Source: an uncultured Collinsella sp.
GTDB taxonomy: Bacteria > Actinomycetota > Coriobacteriia > Coriobacteriales > Coriobacteriaceae
Assembly: GCA_902496115.1 (NCBI GenBank)
Contig: CABUZK010000055.1
Location: 1-9,591 of the forward strand
DNA: 9,591 bases
Reading direction: 5' to 3'
The notes below the pieces were generated by a model. It saw only the letters and a program-made list of their open reading frames with translations. It had not been told where the DNA came from and made no database searches. A program made the position numbers and the translations under genes. This document shows positions 6,304 through 9,591 of this stretch, in pieces. Position 1 is the stretch's first letter, and each line of letters opens with the position of its first letter.

Positions 6304-7740
6304 ATGAAGACCATCAAGCTTGCTCCCGGCGAGCGCCTCGTTACCAACCAGCTCAACCGTAAGGGCGTGCTGCCGCAAAACATCGTCGACGCCGCCCGCG
6401 ATATCGTGGCCAACGTGCGTGCCAACGGCGATGCTGCAGTGCGCGACTATTGCCAGCGCTTTGACGGCGTTGAGCTGCAGAGCTTCCGTTTGCCGCAAGA
6501 GCAGATCGATGCCGCGCTCGAAGGCCTCGATCCCGCTTTTGTCGCGGCGCTCGAGAAGGCCGCGCGTCAGATTCGCGAGTTCCACCAGCGCGAGGTCGAG
6601 CAGAGTTGGTTTACCACGCGCCCGGACGGCACGATGCTCGGCGTTAAGGTGACCCCGCTTGCCGCGGCTGGCATCTACGTGCCGGGCGGCCGTGCGCAGT
6701 ACCCTTCCACCGTGCTTATGAACGCCATTCCCGCCAAGGTCGCTGGCGTTGAGCGCGTGGTCATGGTGACCCCGCCGCAAAAGGACGGCCTGATCAGCCC
6801 CTACACGCTCGCCGCGGCAAAGCTCGGCGGCGTGGACGAGATCTATATGGTGGGCGGCGCTCAGGCCGTGGCCGCGCTGGCGTACGGTACCGAGACCATT
6901 CCGCGTGTCGATAAAATCACCGGCCCGGGCAACGCCTTTGTTGCCGCGGCCAAGCAGATTGTCTCGGGCGATGTGGGTATCGATATGGTCGCCGGTCCCT
7001 CCGAGGTCTGCGTGCTGGCCGACGCCACGGCCAAGCCCATGGTGGTCGCGGCCGACCTGATGGCCCAGGCCGAGCACGATCCGCTGGCGGCCTGCTATCT
7101 GGTGACCTGCGACGAGCAGTTTGCGCGCGAGGTCGAGGCGGGTATCGACATCCTGGTAGCGCAGTCGCCGCGTGCCGAGATCACGCGTGCCTCGCTCGAC
7201 AATGAGGGCACCATCGTGGTGGCCGCCGACATGGCTGCCGCCGTCGAGGCGGTGAACACCGTGGCGCCCGAGCACCTGGAGCTGCACTGCAAGGATGCGA
7301 TGGGCCTGCTTGGCGGTATTCGCAACGCCGGCGCCATCTTTGTGGGCGCTTGGAGCTCCGAGCCACTCGGCGATTACGTTGCCGGCCCCAATCACACGCT
7401 GCCGACCGGCGGTACGGCCATGTTCTCCAACCCGCTTTCGGTGGAGGAGTTCGTCAAGCGCTCGAGTGTCATTTGCTATACGCCTGAGGGCCTGCTCTCG
7501 GACGCTCCCGCCACGCAGCGTTTGGCCGAGGCCGAGGGCCTGTGGGCACACGCGCTTTCCGCCGCACTGCGTCGCCGCGTGTTGGAGCAGGGCGAGGATG
7601 CCGTGAGCGCCGAGTCTCTGGCCGCGGCCGACCTGACCAGGGTCGCCTGGCCGGGCGACGCCGTGGCGACGGTTGCCGAGGGCGTGGACCTGGCGGCTGT
7701 AAGCGCGAATGGTGCTGACGCGGTCGTCGAGGAGGCCTAA
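6304..7740 (+). CDS. hisD: Histidinol dehydrogenase
   Basis: 478 residues. HisD oxidises L-histidinol to L-histidine in two NAD-dependent steps, the last of the pathway, in the cytoplasm. Motifs run in family order: GIYVPGGRAQYPSTVLM (from 123), VGGAQAVAALAYGT, KITGPGNAFVAAAK (204-217), ADLMAQAEHDPLA, APEHLEL, and GDYVAGPNHTLPTGG. Zinc ligands Gln255, His258, Asp357 and His416 and the catalytic pair Glu323/His324 are all present, matching E. coli Q259, H262, D360, H419 and E326/H327 as I recall them. The protein is about 45 residues longer than usual: a low-complexity Ala/Val/Glu-rich tail runs from about residue 432 to the end. The ribosome site AGGGGA (6291-6296) precedes the ATG. hisC starts one base after the hisD stop, with its ribosome site inside the hisD tail. 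Confidence 0.97.
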   Translation: MKTIKLAPGERLVTNQLNRKGVLPQNIVDAARDIVANVRANGDAAVRDYCQRFDGVELQSFRLPQEQIDAALEGLDPAFVAALEKAARQIREFHQREVEQSWFTTRPDGTMLGVKVTPLAAAGIYVPGGRAQYPSTVLMNAIPAKVAGVERVVMVTPPQKDGLISPYTLAAAKLGGVDEIYMVGGAQAVAALAYGTETIPRVDKITGPGNAFVAAAKQIVSGDVGIDMVAGPSEVCVLADATAKPMVVAADLMAQAEHDPLAACYLVTCDEQFAREVEAGIDILVAQSPRAEITRASLDNEGTIVVAADMAAAVEAVNTVAPEHLELHCKDAMGLLGGIRNAGAIFVGAWSSEPLGDYVAGPNHTLPTGGTAMFSNPLSVEEFVKRSSVICYTPEGLLSDAPATQRLAEAEGLWAHALSAALRRRVLEQGEDAVSAESLAAADLTRVAWPGDAVATVAEGVDLAAVSANGADAVVEEA

Positions 7741-7741
7741 T

Positions 7742-8857
7742 ATGGCCGAGCTGACGCCCCGCATGAAGGAACTCGTCCAGCCCTACTTGGCCGGCATTGA
7801 GCCCTACGATCCCAACTTTACGCCCACGCGCATCAATCTTTCGGCCAACGAGAACACCTATCCCGTACCGGCCGGCGTGCGCGAGGCGGTCGACGCCGCC
7901 CTGGCTGCCACGCCGCTCAACCGCTACCCCGATCCCATGTCCAACGACCTGCGCGACGAGCTCGCTGCTTGGCATGGCGTGACGCGCGAGAATATCTGCG
8001 TGGGCAACGGTGGCGACGAGCTGCTCTATAACTACCTGCTGGCGTTTGGCGGCGCGGGACGGACCCTGCTCAACTGCCCGCCGTGCTTTAGCGAATATGC
8101 GTTCTTTGCGTCGCTCTGCCAGACCGAGGTGCGCGACGTGTGGCGCGACCCGGCGACCTTTGAGCTCGACCAGGCTGCCGTGCTTGCGGCGGCGCCCGAG
8201 TGCAGCCTGGCGATCGTGACCTCGCCCAACAATCCCACGGGCGACGTGGCTTCGCTCGACTTTGTCGCGGCCCTGTGCGATGCGTGCCCCGGCATGGTAA
8301 TGGTCGACGAGGCCTACGTTGAGTTTGCCGACGATTCGTTTGGCGCGGCCACCACGGCGCAAGGCCTTATCGCTGAGCATCCCAACCTGGTGATTCTGCA
8401 TACGCTGTCCAAGGCGTTTGGCGCCGCCGGCACGCGTCTGGGTTATGTGATCGCGGCACCCGAGGTCATCGACGTGTTCGCGGCGATTCGCCAGATTTAT
8501 TCGGTCAACGTGCTGAGCCAGGCAACCGCGCTTGTCTGCGTGCGTGCCCGCGATGCGTACGCGCCCGTGGTGGCGCAGGTCGCATCCGAGCGCGAGCGCG
8601 AGCTGTGCGCCCTGCGCGCAATGGCTGCCGAGGGCCTGCCTGTGGAGGCATGGTCGAGCGCGGCGAACTTTGTGCTCGTGCGCACGCCGCATGCCACGCG
8701 CGTGCGTGAGCGCCTGCGCGACGAGTATTCGATTTTGGTGCGCGACTTTAGCTACGCGCCGGGGCTTGCGGACTGTCTGCGCATTACCGTGGGTACCCCG
8801 CAGGAAAACGACGAGGTGCTGGCTGCGTTTGCCGCGCTGGTGAAGGAGGAGATGTAG
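7742..8857 (+). CDS. hisC: Histidinol-phosphate aminotransferase
   Basis: 371 residues, a typical HisC of the class I/II PLP aminotransferases. It converts imidazole-acetol phosphate and glutamate to histidinol phosphate and 2-oxoglutarate. Visible motifs are LSANENTYPVP near the start, LNRYPDP, VGNGGDELL for cofactor phosphate contact, TSPNNPTG, MVDEAYVEFA with the Asp that contacts the PLP ring nitrogen, and LHTLSKAFGAAGTRLGY, where Lys224 is the Schiff-base lysine and the later Arg binds the cofactor phosphate. The ATG at 7742 is one base after the hisD stop and six bases after AGGAGG (7730-7735). An upstream in-frame ATG at 7709 precedes that ribosome site and is rejected. hisB follows with no gap. 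Some HisC-like enzymes also act on aromatic amino acids, but the operon position makes histidine the clear role. Confidence 0.96.
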   Translation: MAELTPRMKELVQPYLAGIEPYDPNFTPTRINLSANENTYPVPAGVREAVDAALAATPLNRYPDPMSNDLRDELAAWHGVTRENICVGNGGDELLYNYLLAFGGAGRTLLNCPPCFSEYAFFASLCQTEVRDVWRDPATFELDQAAVLAAAPECSLAIVTSPNNPTGDVASLDFVAALCDACPGMVMVDEAYVEFADDSFGAATTAQGLIAEHPNLVILHTLSKAFGAAGTRLGYVIAAPEVIDVFAAIRQIYSVNVLSQATALVCVRARDAYAPVVAQVASERERELCALRAMAAEGLPVEAWSSAANFVLVRTPHATRVRERLRDEYSILVRDFSYAPGLADCLRITVGTPQENDEVLAAFAALVKEEM

Positions 8858-9445
8858 ATGGGCCGTTATGCCGAGGTGACCCGCAAGACGGGTGAGACCG
8901 ACATTGTCGTCAAGCTCGACCTGGACGGAAGCGGCGTGTGCGATATCTCGACCGGAGTGCCGTTTTTCGACCATATGCTCAACGCCTTTGGTCACCATGG
9001 ACTGTTTGATTTGACGGTGCATGCGGTAGGCGACGTTGAGGTCGACGCGCACCACACCGTCGAGGACACGGGCATTGTGCTGGGCGAGGCATTTTGCAAG
9101 GCGCTGGGCGACAAGGCGGGCATTACGCGCTTTGCCGATGCAGCGATTGCCATGGACGAGACGCTCGTGATGGCTGCCGTGGACATTTCGGGTCGCGGCC
9201 AGGCCTACTGCGAGCTGCCCGTGCCGACCGAGCGCGTGGGCAGCTTCGATACCGAGCTGGCCGTCGAGTTCTTCTATGCCTTCGCACGCGATGCCAAGCT
9301 CACGCTGCACGTGCGCGAACTGGCGGGTGGCAACTCGCATCACATTATCGAGGCCGCCTTTAAGGCCGTGGGCCGCACGATGCGCCACGCCTGCGAGCTC
9401 GATCCCCGCGTGCAGGGCATCCCCAGTACCAAGGGCTCACTGTAA
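8858..9445 (+). CDS. hisB: Imidazoleglycerol-phosphate dehydratase (monofunctional)
   Basis: 195 residues, the size of the single-domain enzyme, without the N-terminal histidinol phosphatase domain of enterobacterial HisB. It dehydrates imidazoleglycerol phosphate to imidazoleacetol phosphate, the substrate of HisC, using two metal ions. The metal-binding and signature motifs are intact: FFDHMLNAFGHHG (His39, His46, His47), AHHTVEDTG (His65, His66, Glu69), AIAMDETLV, and GGNSHHIIEAAFKA (His161, His162, Glu165). The ATG abuts the hisC stop, with AAGGAGGAG (8843-8851) just inside hisC, so translation is coupled. A separate phosphatase for histidinol phosphate is not in this window. The gene ends intact, 33 bases before the putative IS end. 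Confidence 0.97.
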   Translation: MGRYAEVTRKTGETDIVVKLDLDGSGVCDISTGVPFFDHMLNAFGHHGLFDLTVHAVGDVEVDAHHTVEDTGIVLGEAFCKALGDKAGITRFADAAIAMDETLVMAAVDISGRGQAYCELPVPTERVGSFDTELAVEFFYAFARDAKLTLHVRELAGGNSHHIIEAAFKAVGRTMRHACELDPRVQGIPSTKGSL

Positions 9446-9478
9446 CCGTCACAAGGGTAAAACCACCACGAAGGTGCC

Positions 9479-9591
9479 TGTGAACTGCGCCCCGAAACTT
9501 GGACTGAATAAATAGCGACTACGCCGCAAGGGCCTGGTTCCGGAACTCCTCCGGCGTCAGGCCCTTCAATCTTACCTGCCTGCGCCGCGTG
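9479..9591 (-). mobile_element. End of an IS3-family insertion sequence, truncated by the window edge
   Basis: Starting at 9479-9481, TGAACTGCGCCCCGAAACTT followed by GGAC resembles the terminal inverted repeats of IS3-family elements, which often begin TG and contain a C-rich then AAxxTTGGAC core. Directly inside is the 3' end of a transposase gene reading toward this end, the normal layout for the right end of such an element. The left end and target duplication are outside the window, so the exact boundary (9479 or 9481) is unsettled. Confidence 0.7.
9519..9591 (-). CDS. IS3-family transposase (OrfB, integrase-type), C-terminal fragment
   Basis: On the - strand the last 24 codons before the window edge read TRRRQVRLKGLTPEEFRNQ and then ALAA and a TAG stop (9519-9521). 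The RLKGLTPEEFRNQ pattern is the usual C-terminus of IS3-family OrfB transposases, just after the DDE integrase core. The DDE residues and any OrfA frameshift lie beyond the window, so it cannot be said whether the element is active. The gene converges on hisB, with its stop 74 bases from the hisB stop. Confidence 0.8.
   Translation of the reverse strand, partial: TRRRQVRLKGLTPEEFRNQALAA

Noticed and set aside
4894..7764. A 956-codon open frame on the - strand across hisZG and hisD
   Set aside because: It is opposite two clear his genes and read as low-complexity His/Arg/Gly/Ala-rich protein, the expected by-product of strong GC bias at third codon positions. No ribosome site or family motif was seen.
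7469..9388. A 639-codon open frame on the - strand across hisD, hisC and hisB
   Set aside because: Same cause: a shadow of three well-supported + strand genes, with biased composition and no recognisable motif.

Overview
The window is GC-rich, almost fully coding chromosomal DNA. Every complete gene lies on the + strand; a transposase fragment at the right edge is on the - strand. The GC-rich codon usage, the mannose-family PTS linked to Amadori-product enzymes, and the fused HisZ-HisG point to an actinobacterial gut commensal of the Coriobacteriia, most likely Collinsella or a relative. This assignment is inferred from gene content and was not checked by any search.

Left half (1-4313) is a sugar or Amadori-product uptake and breakdown locus. 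It starts with the C-terminal 255 residues of a SIS-domain deglycase of the FrlB type. A strong hairpin terminator follows, then a four-protein mannose-family PTS (EIIA, EIIB, EIIC, EIID), a second strong hairpin, and a FrlC-like TIM-barrel epimerase. Together they suggest that a glycated amino acid such as fructoselysine or a relative is imported and phosphorylated by the PTS. The deglycase would then split the 6-phosphate into glucose 6-phosphate and the amine, and the epimerase would bring in C3-epimeric forms. No fructoselysine kinase is seen, which fits a phosphorylating transporter.

The intergenic stretch 4314-4482 holds a weak hairpin after the epimerase, a candidate promoter, and a perfect 12-bp stem-loop in the presumed leader of the next operon.

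Right half (4483-9445) is the front of a histidine biosynthesis operon: a single-chain HisZ-HisG fusion, then hisD, hisC and hisB. The last three are tightly packed; hisZG and hisD are separated by 105 bp containing another terminator-like hairpin. Downstream of hisB lies the end of an IS3-family insertion sequence: a terminal-repeat-like sequence and the last 24 codons of a convergent transposase, running off the window edge. The remaining his genes, if present, would lie beyond that element.

No rRNA, tRNA or CRISPR array was seen. Nothing here looks like a wholly new system. The most interesting items are the PTS-coupled Amadori locus with internal terminators, the HisZ-HisG fusion with an unusual cysteine cluster, and the IS next to the his operon.
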